DNA of 64,000 nucleotides. It comes from Ypsolopha sequella. Lineage: Eukaryota; Arthropoda; Insecta; Lepidoptera; Ypsolophidae. The translations under genes were made by a program, and so were the position numbers. Where the stretch lies: positions 2,728,001 to 2,792,000 of the forward strand of contig OW203991.1 in NCBI GenBank assembly GCA_934047225.1. The letters are read 5' to 3'. Position 1 is the first letter of the stretch; each line of letters begins with the position of its first letter. Positions 10,301-20,450 of the stretch are shown here, piece after piece. A model generated the notes under the pieces. It searched no databases, was not told where the DNA came from, and saw only the letters and a list, made by a program, of their open reading frames with translations.

Positions 10301-11066
10301 AATGTCCGATTGTACAGCCCCTAATATAATAAAATCAATTTTGACGTTTTGTTCTCATTATTGTTTTCCGTTAAATCTTACAACCGACAGGGGTACGGAA
10401 TTTACAAATCAAATTGTATCAGAATTCCTGAAATTACATAAAATAAACCATCATTTCATTGCAGCTCACTCCCCTAACGAGAACGGTATGATAGAACGTT
10501 TCCATAGCACTTTATTAGAACATATCAGACTTTTAAAAATAGTACATAAAAATGAATCAGCTGAAAATTTAGTACCTTATGCTCTCATAGCATACAATAG
10601 TTCAGTACATAGTATGACAAAATGTAGGCCATTTGACTTAATTACAGGACATTTTGACCCACGCGATCCAACAGACTTAAATTTGACTGAGAGAATATTA
10701 CAACAGTACTTACACGATCATCGGAATAGAATGGAAACAGTATATGAAATTATTCATAACTCATCAAAAGCTGACCGCGAAGCATTGATGACGCGACGGA
10801 ACAGTGATAGAGAACCTGAAATAAATTACGACCCAGGCCGAGAAGTATATATAAAAAACCCGTTAGCAGACAGACAAAAACTCGCACCCCGGTTTACTCG
10901 CGACACGGTAACCTCCAACTTACCGATTCACATATATACGTCTCGAAAACGCGGCAAAATTGCTAAAAACAGACTGAAACGACCTTTAAAAAATAAGGAC
11001 AATGACTTGTTACAGGTACCTTCTAATCCTGATGACCCTGGCCCAAGCACAAGACATCCGACTTGA
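7233..11066 (+). CDS. pol: Errantivirus pol (protease, RT, RNase H, integrase)
   Basis: The frame is open from 7233, in -1 relation to gag and overlapping it to 7305, so it is probably expressed by ribosomal frameshifting. Its first ATG (7503) lies after the protease motif, so that ATG is not the real start. Domain order: aspartic protease, LLIDTGA near 7377; reverse transcriptase, VDFRKLNE near 8310 and YLDD at 8613-8624; RNase H, TTDAS near 9055, EKELLA near 9180 and TDHQPL near 9256; integrase with an HHCC zinc-binding segment near 10035-10135 and a DD35E triad (Asp 10227, Asp 10386, Glu 10494). No stop or frameshift interrupts it. The 3' end overlaps the env frame by about 50 bases. Confidence 0.96.
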   Translation, partial: HRRNTARAIRIGFFQDSDFNCPRIELNIQNKKQLPYIQIQNPPLKLLIDTGANKSFLSPEATEKFYPDTPLNYDPFLVSNIHATTRNDYSMLIPCFYEFNETRPIKLFIYKFHDYFDGLIGIDLLEQWQAKIDLGSKQLLTQFATNPIHMYESRQSINLLETIVPAQSTKLIRVPINIPKGEISIDHQTISSCIINECLSTASNSRAYVEVLNPTCNDIIFSLTEPINAHIFSEQTITSTDCMTDRMNKVLSKLRTKHLNEEERINLVNLCKQYSDVFYVEDECLTFSNQIKHRIRTTDEIPVHSKTYRYPYVHRKEVQSQIKKMLDQGIIRPSTSAWSAPIWIVPKKADASGKVKWRLVVDFRKLNEKTIDDKYPIPNINDILDKLGNCQYFTSLDLASGFYQIETDPRDIHKTAFNVDCAPGHFEFMRMPMGLKNSPSTFQRVMDNVLRGLQNEICVVYLDDILVFSTSLQEHIVNLGRVLDRLRESNFKIQMDKSEFLKRETPFLGHIITPDGVKPNPDKIEAIKKYPIPKTSKQIKGFLGLLGYYRRFIPDFAKLTKPLTACLKKNMKIKLTSDYIKCFEHCKTLLTNDPILQYPDFSKDFILTTDASNFAISGILSQGTIGSDRPIAYASRTLNESEIKYSTTEKELLAIVWATKYFRPYLFGRKFQIVTDHQPLKFPLDTMTETNCRVSRWKMKLADYNYKMVFKSGKNNTNADALSRIQINNEEMASVVVNISSSSSERTLTAPDERAFISASSTDTAPDNEPLRSPSSTLTAHSELFILNETPLHEPLPAETVHTSLENPIVNIPISEDPLNKFKKQLVLKIVNRPPREKSIIIKPFDTFRKVTIEISQDSFEHDLINAIKKHVDPKTRTAILVQPLEKMYSIVPVIQKTFQSSSMNLILVKHELENISDYLIQQDIIRKYHEGKTNHRGINETYLSLYHRYFWPKMKECVTKFISNCNVCSCAKYDRNPIRPEFQIVPPPTKPFELIHADVLTIENEKYLTIIDAFSKFAQAYRMSDCTAPNIIKSILTFCSHYCFPLNLTTDRGTEFTNQIVSEFLKLHKINHHFIAAHSPNENGMIERFHSTLLEHIRLLKIVHKNESAENLVPYALIAYNSSVHSMTKCRPFDLITGHFDPRDPTDLNLTERILQQYLHDHRNRMETVYEIIHNSSKADREALMTRRNSDREPEINYDPGREVYIKNPLADRQKLAPRFTRDTVTSNLPIHIYTSRKRGKIAKNRLKRPLKNKDNDLLQVPSNPDDPGPSTRHPT

Positions 11067-12732
11067 CAGCCTTGACGACGGACCTGGCATACTTCCTTTT
11101 AAATTAGGCCCTACGAAAATAATATCCCACTACCATACATTCCTACAAGACATTGACATTACGATAATACAAAGACATGTTGACACTGCAAAAACTGAAT
11201 TAACTAACGTTGCAAATGACATAAGTAACAAGAGCTTTTCACTGTTTAAGTATCAAATAGTTCACCTTTTTAGCAAACTAGAAAAAATTTCAGCACAGTT
11301 GGACACTTTCAGATCAAAAAGAGCGAAACGTGGTTTATTTAACCCCCTGGGAAGCTTTGTAAAAAGTATCACGGGAAACCTAGACTACAACGATGCTTTG
11401 CGATATGAAAGCCTATTAAAAACTTTGCAAGAAAATGACCAAAAGCTTTCGAATAATTTTAACCACCATATTACTTTATTTAAAGAAATAACCGACCATC
11501 AAACTCAAGTACTAAATAATCTTACCTACAACCAGTTGAAATTACAAAGGGCCGTATCAAGTTTTGTAAACATGACGATTAAAGATAACAACCAAGTAGG
11601 TATCTTTGCGCAATTCTCGCAACTTTTTGCTATAATTAGCGAAAATGTGCAAGAACTATTTTTAGAAGTAATGAGATTAGAAAATATATTAGCTTTTAGT
11701 CGCACAGGCACTTTGCACCATTCTATTTTATCAGTTAGGGATATCACTAGCATAGTTAAAAAGTTAAATGCACTTTACTCGCACGATCAAGTTTTATCGT
11801 TAGACACTAGGTATTATTATGATCTTATTAGTTTAGGCTCATATTTTGTAGGAGATAAAATAGTAATCATCCTTAAAATTCCCATTACATCCCCAAACTC
11901 ATACACTCTTTATAAGCTCTGCCCAGTACCTAATAAAAATCATAATGTAATCCTTCCTCCGTTTCCTTTTATGGCAACCAATTCCCAGGAATTTGCTTAC
12001 ATAGAGGCTGAATGCCCGAAGATCGACGCATGGTACATCTGCAAGCAACAGCTCAACCACCAGATCCGAAATCAGCGCGACTGTATTCATCGACTAATAT
12101 TTCTACAAGACCTTGATGAAACATGCAACCCTACGTCTATTTCTTTATCTAAAGAAGCCTTGATGGAGCTAGATGACCAACACTACATTCTGTCATTCCC
12201 AAAACCATTGAAAGTGCAGCTAAGTTGCAGACAAGAATACCACCACATTCTGGAAGGAAGTTACATTGCAACAGTTCCTCGAAACTGCAGTATAAAGACG
12301 CCGAGTTTCACCATAATCAATTTCAATGACCAAATTCGCGGACAAGCTGTTGAAATCACGACATTGCCACGGTCAAACATGCTGATTAAATCATCTTCTG
12401 AGAATAAAGCACCTGAGTACAAGTTCATGACAATTGACTTGAATAAGTTGCACAATATTCAACAACAAGTTACAATGGAAATACCTACGAACCTGCAATC
12501 TTTCGACACAAGGACTACCTACCATACAATCATTCCACTGTATGCAGTGATATTGCTGATTATAACTTTCATCACTATATTCTACATACGAAAACGAAAC
12601 CATAAGATTAAAACTGAGCGGAATCCTGGACTGAAACTTACGGATGCTAAAGAAGCTAGCACATCATCTCAAACTCCGGCAACTATCGAAGATAAGAAAG
12701 CCGCAATATTTGCATTAGACATAGGCAAATAG
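11002..12732 (+). CDS. env: Errantivirus env (F-like fusion glycoprotein)
   Basis: The frame is open for about 576 codons. The hydrophobic start works as a signal peptide whether translation begins at ATG 11002 or after splicing: the acceptor TTACAG|G at 11015 joins the leader donor at 5824 in frame. A furin-like site (RAKR, near 11320) is followed by a Gly-Leu-Phe fusion-peptide-like segment, as in baculovirus F proteins. Next come heptad-rich and Cys-containing regions, then a membrane segment near 12525-12585 (IPLYAVILLIITFITIFYI) and a basic tail of about 45 residues. Several N-X-S/T sites are present. In this group the product allows particles to enter cells. No disruption is seen. Confidence 0.93.
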   Translation: MTCYRYLLILMTLAQAQDIRLDSLDDGPGILPFKLGPTKIISHYHTFLQDIDITIIQRHVDTAKTELTNVANDISNKSFSLFKYQIVHLFSKLEKISAQLDTFRSKRAKRGLFNPLGSFVKSITGNLDYNDALRYESLLKTLQENDQKLSNNFNHHITLFKEITDHQTQVLNNLTYNQLKLQRAVSSFVNMTIKDNNQVGIFAQFSQLFAIISENVQELFLEVMRLENILAFSRTGTLHHSILSVRDITSIVKKLNALYSHDQVLSLDTRYYYDLISLGSYFVGDKIVIILKIPITSPNSYTLYKLCPVPNKNHNVILPPFPFMATNSQEFAYIEAECPKIDAWYICKQQLNHQIRNQRDCIHRLIFLQDLDETCNPTSISLSKEALMELDDQHYILSFPKPLKVQLSCRQEYHHILEGSYIATVPRNCSIKTPSFTIINFNDQIRGQAVEITTLPRSNMLIKSSSENKAPEYKFMTIDLNKLHNIQQQVTMEIPTNLQSFDTRTTYHTIIPLYAVILLIITFITIFYIRKRNHKIKTERNPGLKLTDAKEASTSSQTPATIEDKKAAIFALDIGK

Positions 12733-12742
12733 TTGCTCGTTC

Positions 12743-12753
12743 TAGAGGGGAGG
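12743..12753 (+). promoter_or_regulatory. Polypurine tract of errantivirus
   Basis: AGAGGGGAGG lies immediately before the 3' LTR, the expected plus-strand primer position for reverse transcription. Confidence 0.85.
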
Positions 12754-13065
12754 TGTTACGTCGAGGACTATGTCCCTACCGACTCCAACAGCCATCACAC
12801 CACCAAACAGATTGTGCAACCGTTCGAGTTGCTGACGCATCATCGACCGACATATTAAAAGGGTATTTCACCATCCAAGATGCCGCCTTCATGCTAACAT
12901 CGCGACAGCGGGAGGTCATACTCTGATCATCGGGATCACTAAGATATAAGTTTAATGTAAGATAGATATCATAAGAATTGTAATCACACATCGATTACAT
13001 ATTTAAGTAAATTCTCTTCCGACTTTCTTTTTAAAAACCCTCGCCGACGGTCAACTCCCGTAATT
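12754..13065 (+). repeat. 3' LTR of errantivirus
   Basis: This 312-bp repeat appears identical to the LTR at 5315-5626 and is followed by the TACA target duplication and then CAA-rich host sequence (13071-13103). Confidence 0.95.
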
Positions 13066-13104
13066 TACATATCAACAACAACAAACAACAAAACAACAAC
13101 AAAA

Positions 13105-16100
13105 TTATTTATTTACAAACACAAGCACAAATATATTTCCGTTTACAAAAATTGCCTTAGGTAGGTAGGTACTTTGTATTTTGACATTTTGTAATACATA
13201 GTGTTCTTGTGGCCCCAGACTAAGCAAGCTTGACTCGTGGGTACCAACATAAGAGATTTCCAGTTGTATTATTTTCGCACAGGTAAGGATAGGCAAGTGT
13301 TTGTCATTCAAAGTTAGCATAATATCAAACAAAAAAACATCTAAAAATAAAAATACGATAAGTCAACTTTTCTAATGATCTTTTATTTTAATTATATCTT
13401 ATTGTCACTTTGTTATCCACCTGCACGAACATTGTATATAATTTATATTGTAATCTGTTTACCGGCACCCATGGTACAGACAGACTCTCCATGGTCTAGT
13501 CTGGGACCCACTGAATGGTGCTAACTGTTTATGTGAAATAAAATATTTTTCTTTTTTTTTCAACACAAACAACAAATCAGTAAGGGACTTTGTTTTAATC
13601 AGGGATTTACATAAGTATTTGTGTATTTTTGAACAATGTTTGTCACAAATTTATCTTTTGCAAAATCGGGCAGTTCTAAATATCGAATTAGATTTATTAT
13701 GAAAGTAAATAAAATTTTGTTTGCTTTTTTTTACGTATTTTTTTTTCTTTAGAGCCCATTATTTGAGAACCTCTGCTCTAAATCTAAATAGTGAATCTTG
13801 AGAACACGCTCCGAATCGTACTTCATACATATTTAAAAACCATAATAACTCGCGATAGTGGAACAATTCAATCAAATAAATTTTTGGCTTTCATTTAGAC
13901 GGTCAATATGAAGTGGTGTATGTCCCTGATTTTTTCATAAACATCGCGTTAAAGATCAGAAAAATATTTAAAATAATGTGTCTTCGCCCTAAAATCGAGT
14001 ACTTTTACAAGGCTTCGTTAAGGGTCGGTATAATGTCAGATGCACAATTTCAAATGAGCATAAAACATTGTGTAACTTACCCCGCGTTCCGAAATAGAAT
14101 TATTTCGCTAAAATCGATTACGAATGAATGAGGTGAATGGCTAATAATCCATGAGTGAAGCAAATGCGTTCATTCATTCGTATGACTTTCATGGCTCATG
14201 CGACGGAGGTGAGGCGATGTGAGCGTTGAACGGAATGGAATGTCAAAAATTGTTTTCGCTCCATTATTTCAGCAGTTCAGATCAGACAAACCATAGTATA
14301 TGTTTTATTCGGCCATGAGAGAAACAAATAAAAAGTCGTGTGGAACTTTTCGTCGAAAAGGAAGAATTTATATGTATATATATTTTATCGTCGCTATCTG
14401 AGTCTACGTTAAAGAACAGTGCTACAAACTCTTCTTGTTCCATTACGAATCACGGCACTTTGACGAAATAAAATCAAATAATCGTATTGTATTCTGTGAC
14501 AAGAGGTTATGGTTAAGATGTATCTTTTTTAATGCGGTCCGAATCATAAGCTATCTTTCACATCGTTTGCTAGCTCACAAATTACGGACCAGTCATCGCT
14601 CACACTTTAATTCATTCATAGCTTTTATCTATGTAATTCTATTACGGACCGCAGGGTCCATCAACTAAGTTCGAACAGCGTGGGGCAAAGCGTGAGGCGC
14701 TTGTTTAGATCAGCCAGCCAAATATGCGCTTTATTGTCGCGGTACGTCTCGCTTCGCATCGGAGTTGGGGTCGTCCTGCACCGGGTTCTTAAGGCCCTTA
14801 ATATCGCCAAATGGGTACTTTCTAAAGCCTACTCCTCTTTTATGGCGTAACCAAAAATATTGAAAAAATGTATTATGGATTATCAACTCTAGGACAACAT
14901 ATGCAACATTTTTCTTTTTCGTACCACCAAAACTTCTATATGAAAAATAGTTTCAACTGAAAGCTGCTAATTTGGCGACGGTAATCGCCTTAATACTATC
15001 TCTATGTTACTATAATGGAGGTTATCATGTAATATAATCAGCTGACCAATAAATAACAAATATACAAATTGACTTTTAATGTAACCCTGATATGATAATA
15101 GATTGTAGAAGAATAAAAACCGGTTTCATAATAACTATCAAACATTTATTTCATTAATTTAAAAATAAGTTAGAGCCACGTAAAGATTTCCGTAAAATCC
15201 AAAGAAGTCAATGTCACCTGAAGAGAAAAGACAATTAGATCGCGCGAAGTTATTTTTATTGTTGATTCCACTATTTTGGACTATTTTGAACTCGTTTCGT
15301 AGGATAATCATAAATTATATTTTCAATTTACATTTTAATATTTTTTTTACTTCCAATTTTAATTGTTTTTAAATTTAAAATGTGTTCTATTAACGATTCT
15401 TAGTAACCTCTATAATTATCGGGGTTTGGTTATAAGTCATCCTGTATAGGTACTGTAACATATAGCTAGGCAATATGTTAGGTTTAGGTAAGGCTAGGTT
15501 TTATACGTAGGTTAAAGGACTATTTGTTCGTGTTTAGTTGGCAATCGATAACCTTTATGGATCGACATACGTCGCATTGACTGAATTATTTCGTGTTTTC
15601 CAAAAATAAATACAGATCGAGTGAAAAAGATCTTTCAGACAAAACACGAGCAAGATTCCTTAGAGAGTCCCATCGATGTGAAGGTGGCTCTCCATAAAGA
15701 TTCCTTAGAGAGTCCTATCGGTGCAAAGGTGGTTCTCCATCTATAAATATTCCTTCTAGAATTTTGAAGAAATACGACAACCAAGTGCTCAGAGCTCAGA
15801 GCTCAGAGCCCTTAATATATATGTGAAAATTAGGAAGAAAATAGAAAAAAGAAATAATACAAGAAAGTCAAAATAAAAACAAAGTGATATAATTCAACAA
15901 AATCCCTACGAGATCCCGAGTAGACTGTGTGCATATTACAGTACCTAATAAATATAATATAAAGATTATATATAAAGATAATATATATAAAGATAACATT
16001 TGCTATATTTTGGCTTTTCATTTATTAATTTAAATATTTAATTATGACCTGTTGGCTATGATAAGAACTATTTAAAGGAAAAGAAGAGAAAAATTTATTC

Positions 16101-17640
16101 TGCTACTGACTGACAAGACATGTAGAACTCAAGACCCGGGGAACGTCCTGTACTGACAGACATGACTCAACCGATTATCGCCACATATTCATAGTCCAGA
16201 TCAAAGGAGTTAGATAGGAACCGGAGTAATGGGCAACAATGTGACACCATCTGGGTTTATTTTGATGTTTTAACTTCGTTTAAGAAGCCAAAATATATAT
16301 TTTATTATCTTTATCTATGGAAACTATGGGAATTTTTTCCAGGACCACTAAGAGTGGCAAAATCTTGGAAAGGACTATGCCCAGCAGTGGACGAACCAGG
16401 GTGACAGATGAATGCATGGATGGATTTATGTATGAATCATATAAACCTAATGATAAGAAATTCTGATAACTGTTTATCTAACTAAATTTATACAGGAAAA
16501 TGTTAGTTTATAACGTTATGGTTTCTACAATTATTACAAAAACATATTCGTATTTTCCATCACATGAGTCTCTCGAGGTTGGGAATATTGCTAGGGAATT
16601 TCAAAAAATTATAGCATTTAGGAAATTAAGAAATCATAAGGTTGCCTAGATGCCAGTAGATGATATATTTTTTTCCTAAAGGTGGGCTTTGCCATGCACC
16701 CAGGTATTAAGCTGTAGACTTAAATTAAAAGTAACTAAGAAACCTTAAGAGGCGCCATCACGGGACATTATCTCAATCTATGAGTATGTTTAAGTGGAAC
16801 TAAAAATTGTGAAATTCGAGTAAATATATAACAACAAACCCCTAAAATACGAAATTATTTTTTTTTTTATCAAATTTTAGCCAAATAAATATACAATAAA
16901 TAAAATCTGCTTTTATTGTTTTAGATCAAATCTTTGACTTACCTACCTGTCAATGGGTAAAATCAAAAAATGTATACAAGTGAAACATCGGAAATGTTAT
17001 CTAGATTAATAATAACCAAAAATATGTGTGAAAACATCCACAATCTTGCCAAAATCATGTTTTTTTTTTATGTTTAAATTTTGCACCCGTGACGTCATGA
17101 CTTAAATTGCTCTTAAACTGCAGTTGATTGTATGATGGGAAAAATAACAATTATTATAAAATCAAACAAGATATTAAGTTCCGAGATTCTTCCATATTAA
17201 TAACGAAATGTTCTCATTTTTAAATTCATGCAAATTTCAAATAAATGCACTATAATACAGGTAGGAGTTTAGGTACCTATACAATTTGTACTTTAGGTAT
17301 CTCAGTTTCTAAGTACAGTTACTCTGTTACTCTCTCTCTCTTGCATCTATCTTTCTCTATCCATCTAACTAATCCATCTGCCGGAGCTAACTAAAGCATT
17401 AGAGTTTGATGCGAACTGTACTTTACTAAAACATTTATTCAAAGCCTGCCAATGATCAACACACTCATTTGAATATTTGACAGACAGCAAAACAATATAA
17501 ATTTTAATGTTTTGGCCACTACAGCAGTTCTCTGTCAATCAAAGGCTTAACTGGCAAGCTAATTAAACCCAAATCTACGAATAGTAAGCAATAATTGGTT
17601 ATAAAAACAAGTGTGACCAAAACAAAACAAACAACCATAT
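13105..17640. other. Rest of mannosidase intron 1: AT-rich, no gene seen
   Basis: No exon-like sequence is recognised. Likely LINE 3' ends lie at 13380-13557 (ending TGAAATAAAATATTTTTC with a T-rich run) and 16335-16432 (a TGGAAAGGACTATGCCCAGC type end). A 45-bp unit is duplicated at 15656-15745. Near 14018 is a sequence related to the minisatellite unit at the far end of the window. Confidence 0.5.
15656..15745 (+). repeat. Two-copy tandem duplication, 45-bp unit
   Basis: TTCCTTAGAGAGTCC followed by a TCG(A/G)TG...GGTGG(C/T)TCTCCAT block occurs twice with a 45-base offset and a few substitutions. Confidence 0.7.
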
Positions 17641-17644
17641 AGAC

Positions 17645-17866
17645 AGGTTAGACCGCATTAGGCAGAAATGAGATGCAACAGAGGGACGCAGCATGGAGCG
17701 ACAAAATATAGTTTATATGAATTTGTATGAATGAACCATACAACACTAGCGGCAGTAAAACTGTCACAGAAATGTGGTGTGTGTACAAATTCATGTAAAC
17801 TATATTTTGTCACTCCAAGCTGCGTCACTCTATTGCATTTCAGTTTCGGCTAGTGCGGTCTCACCG
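17645..17866. mobile_element. Foldback MITE
   Basis: Arms of about 85 bp pair imperfectly. The left arm contains GACCGCATTAGGCAGAAATG and GACAAAATATAGTTTATATG; the right arm carries their reverse complements and ends AGTGCGGTCTCACC. Total length is about 222 bp, with no coding content. Confidence 0.7.
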
Positions 17867-17892
17867 TTAATCATGTGAAATAATAATAAGTT

Positions 17893-18384
17893 TAAATTAA
17901 ACAAACATGGACCCTTACTGACAAAATCAAACAAAAAATAAGAACTACACAAAAGGCCATGGAAATAAGTATGCCAAATATAAAAAGAATACAAAAAATC
18001 AGAAGCAAAGACATAAGAACCCTTAAACTAAAATGGCGATGGGCAGGACACTTAGCTCCATACAAGGACAAAATATGGACAATACTCACAACTAAATGGA
18101 AGCGTCCCATTGGGAAAAGAAAAGTTGGGAGAGCCTATAAAAGATGGGCAGATAACATAGCGGAGACGGCTGGAAAGGACTGGCTAAAAAAGGCGGAAGG
18201 CAGGGAGACATGTAACAAGCTGGAGGAGGCCTACAACCAGAGAGGAGTCGAAATCTGCGGAAACTAACACTACTAACAACTAAACTAAGAAAATACTAAC
18301 AACACTATTAATTATTAAAAATGTGTAAAATTGATCACCTGTAAATTTGGAAATAAAAGGCCTTTTTATTATTATTATTATTAA
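17893..18384 (+). pseudogene. 5'-truncated RTE-like LINE, C-terminus and 3' end
   Basis: The frame from about 17908 to TAA 18265-18267 reads like the end of an RTE-clade reverse transcriptase: TTQKAMEISM, then LKWRWAGHLA, then GRAYKRWADNIAETAGKDW, then LEEAYNQRG. The 3' UTR follows and ends AATAAAAGGCC with a (TTA)n tail, the usual end for this group in Lepidoptera. Only the last 120 or so codons are present, consistent with target-primed insertion truncated at the 5' end. It lies in intron 1, opposite to the host gene. Confidence 0.85.
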
Positions 18385-18949
18385 ACACAATTCTATGGGC
18401 AAGGATAAGGCACTACTGTGGGTAAAATATAGATATTAAACACAGTCATAGAGGGTTGGGGAAAAGGGGGAGTTGAGGGTGGGAGGGGGGAGGTACCCCT
18501 GGGCCCCTTTTATTGTGTTTATGTTGGCTATAATCGTAATTTCAAGTTATAATTATAAAGTTGGGGTGGAGGGAGATGGAAGACCCCCCTTAAAAGGGAG
18601 AGCGCAGAAAAACCTCTTCTTTTATAAAATTTTTTGGATTAAAAAAAATAGTTTGAAGTTGGAGCGAACGCGGTTTTATTTATCGGTTTTTGAGTCATTT
18701 AAACCTACCAGTGCAGAAGTTGATTTTTGGACCATATAGTTAGACCATCAGTCAGCAACAGGCAGACCGCGGTCCGTTTCCGGACCGCAGAAGTTAGAAA
18801 CTTGGACCTTTAAATAGTATTTTATATAACTGCCACATACAATGTAGGTGTAATTTCTCGCATTAATTAAGTTAGGTAATTCATTTTTAAGAATACACTA
18901 TTGTGATTAGTTAATAATAAAATTACTTTTATTTTGACTAATGTAAAGA

Positions 18950-19117
18950 ATGATTTATATAAAAACGGCTCACCTCAATACGGTCAAGCCGACCAGTTTC
19001 AGCAGATTTAGACTGCCATCATCTGGGCGAGTAAAGACGTTTACGCGACGACGTTACGCCTCACACTGACATAACCTCATAACACGTATTGAGGTGAGCC
19101 GTTTTTATATAAATCAT
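18950..19117. mobile_element. MITE with about 32-bp perfect inverted repeats
   Basis: Left end ATGATTTATATAAAAACGGC and its exact reverse complement at the right end continue through CTCACCTCAATACG. The total is 168 bp. The arms look identical, so insertion is probably recent. It may lie inside a decayed hAT-like sequence (about 18747-19430), but no matching duplication supports that. Confidence 0.8.
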
Positions 19118-19928
19118 GAATTATCCTCAAGTTTCATTTAATTCTATAATGTAAAGAATAATTACTGTAGTGTACTGGACATAGATAGTAGTTTATACAT
19201 GTCAGTGCATAATGTGGAGGTAGATGAAAATCACCAGTCTGGCTTGTGTCAAATACCTAACGTGTGCTACTCATCAAGACTGAGACTATATTTGTGAGTA
19301 TATAATAATTACCTTATATTAGTCAACACAAAAGCTTTGAACTAGTAAGTATTATTAGCTTTTTTTTTCTGGACCTCGATAAAAAATTTCAACAATCCCA
19401 GACCCCATTTAAAATTACTTGCCGACCCCTGATTGAGACCTTTTAATACTAAAGTAGCTTTTATGACAAAAATTCACTTCTGCATTGGCTATGGCGCTGC
19501 GGGAAGTGCAGCCCCTTCGCCCTTGAGTAACAAAGAGCAGGCACCCATGTCAGCCGTAGCGTACTACGGACAGGGGCTGCTCTCCCTATGCACCTTCAGC
19601 TTTTTATATACATTCTAGGGGTAGTAGCCTAAGGACTGTATAGAGTCGGGGTATGCTGAGTCGGTTTTAGAACAGTTTTAAACGTAACGCTGGTAGACTA
19701 TGCATTCCATTTCATACATTTTCGATACAGTTTTTTTTACATTACTGCATCACCAGCACTAAAAGAGCACTATAAGGGTTCACCTACACCCCAACAACCC
19801 TCCCCCCCTATTAATATAATAATAAAAATGTTGTATTTAACATCTATATCCAACCCACTACTGTTTCTAACAACACAACATTGAAAGCCATGGTATCATT
19901 AGCTTTAACATGGGGCTGTTATAGTTAC

Positions 19929-20060
19929 TTCATCGAGTTCTTGGATGGGCGGCTTAATGCTGGGAAGGTTGAACCCTAAGTCCATTACCACATAGAGAAT
20001 GAAGATGCAGGCGGCGACGCACATCGCCCAGAATACAGCTGACAGCCTGCGGACTCTCAT
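19929..20060 (-). CDS. alpha-Man-IIa: Golgi alpha-mannosidase II, coding exon 1 (cytoplasmic tail and signal anchor)
   Basis: Forty-four codons start at ATG 20060: a short basic tail (MRVRR), one hydrophobic segment of about 20 residues (AVFWAMCVAACIFILYVVMD) and a short lumenal stretch ending IQELDE. This is type II membrane topology. The anchor ending LYVVMDLG resembles the anchor region of animal MAN2A proteins. The donor GAA|GTAACT is phase 0, matching exon 2, but has C at +5 and is weaker than the other two donors. An AG acceptor (TTTTCCAG|G) lies one base before the ATG, so this looks like the second exon of the transcript. Intron 1 is about 17.56 kb and contains a Tc1-like element and a complete errantivirus. 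The main uncertainty is whether another small exon lies inside that intron. Confidence 0.8.
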
Positions 20061-20075
20061 CCTGGAAAATTTAAA
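20061..20075 (-). promoter_or_regulatory. Splice acceptor just upstream of the alpha-mannosidase II start codon
   Basis: On the minus strand the sequence before the ATG reads TTTTAAATTTTCCAG|G-ATG. A pyrimidine-rich AG acceptor this close to the start implies that the 5' UTR begins in a separate non-coding exon at a higher coordinate, perhaps tens of kilobases away. This is inferred from the site alone; no transcript evidence was available. Confidence 0.5.
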
Positions 20076-20450
20076 ACTTAAGCCTCCTTCAAGAGCATAC
20101 AAACACTTCAATATTTCAAGATTCGGAAGTAGTCCAGATCATAGGAGTCTAAATCGTTATAACAATTAATATATCTGCTTGTTTATGTAGAAGCCGTGCC
20201 GAAAAATGATAAACTTACTTGATTTTTTAACCTGCCGCAAAATAAACAAATTTAAATCACAGTTCTAAACTAATAAAAAAAGGTGAAGTATCACATCTAC
20301 TTCAGATGAAACTGATGAAATTCTAGTAACTAAAGTAGTACAATAGTATTTTTCAAAGTGAATTACACGAATTTTCTGAAAATCGTGGACTATTTCTTGA
20401 TTTCTCTGTGGGCCGATCGCTGAAAATTAACCATTGTTTTGTTTTGACGT

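Larger units (their letters stand above)
5315..13065 (+). mobile_element. Complete errantivirus (Ty3/gypsy LTR retrotransposon with env)
   Basis: The 7,751-bp provirus-like element is flanked by the 4-bp duplication TACA (5311-5314 and 13066-13069). The order is LTR, primer-binding site, gag, pol (protease, reverse transcriptase, RNase H, integrase), env, polypurine tract, LTR. All three frames appear open and the two LTRs read as identical over 312 bp. That points to recent insertion and possible competence. The pol order and the baculovirus F-like env place it among insect errantiviruses (Metaviridae), the group that includes gypsy and the moth element TED. It lies in intron 1 of alpha-mannosidase II in antisense orientation, the orientation usually tolerated in introns. 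Confidence 0.96.

Noticed and set aside
18747..19430. Possible hAT element (CAGTCAGCAACAGG...GCCGACCCCTG)
   Set aside because: The ends look hAT-like, but the flanking eight bases do not match and the inverted ends are poor.
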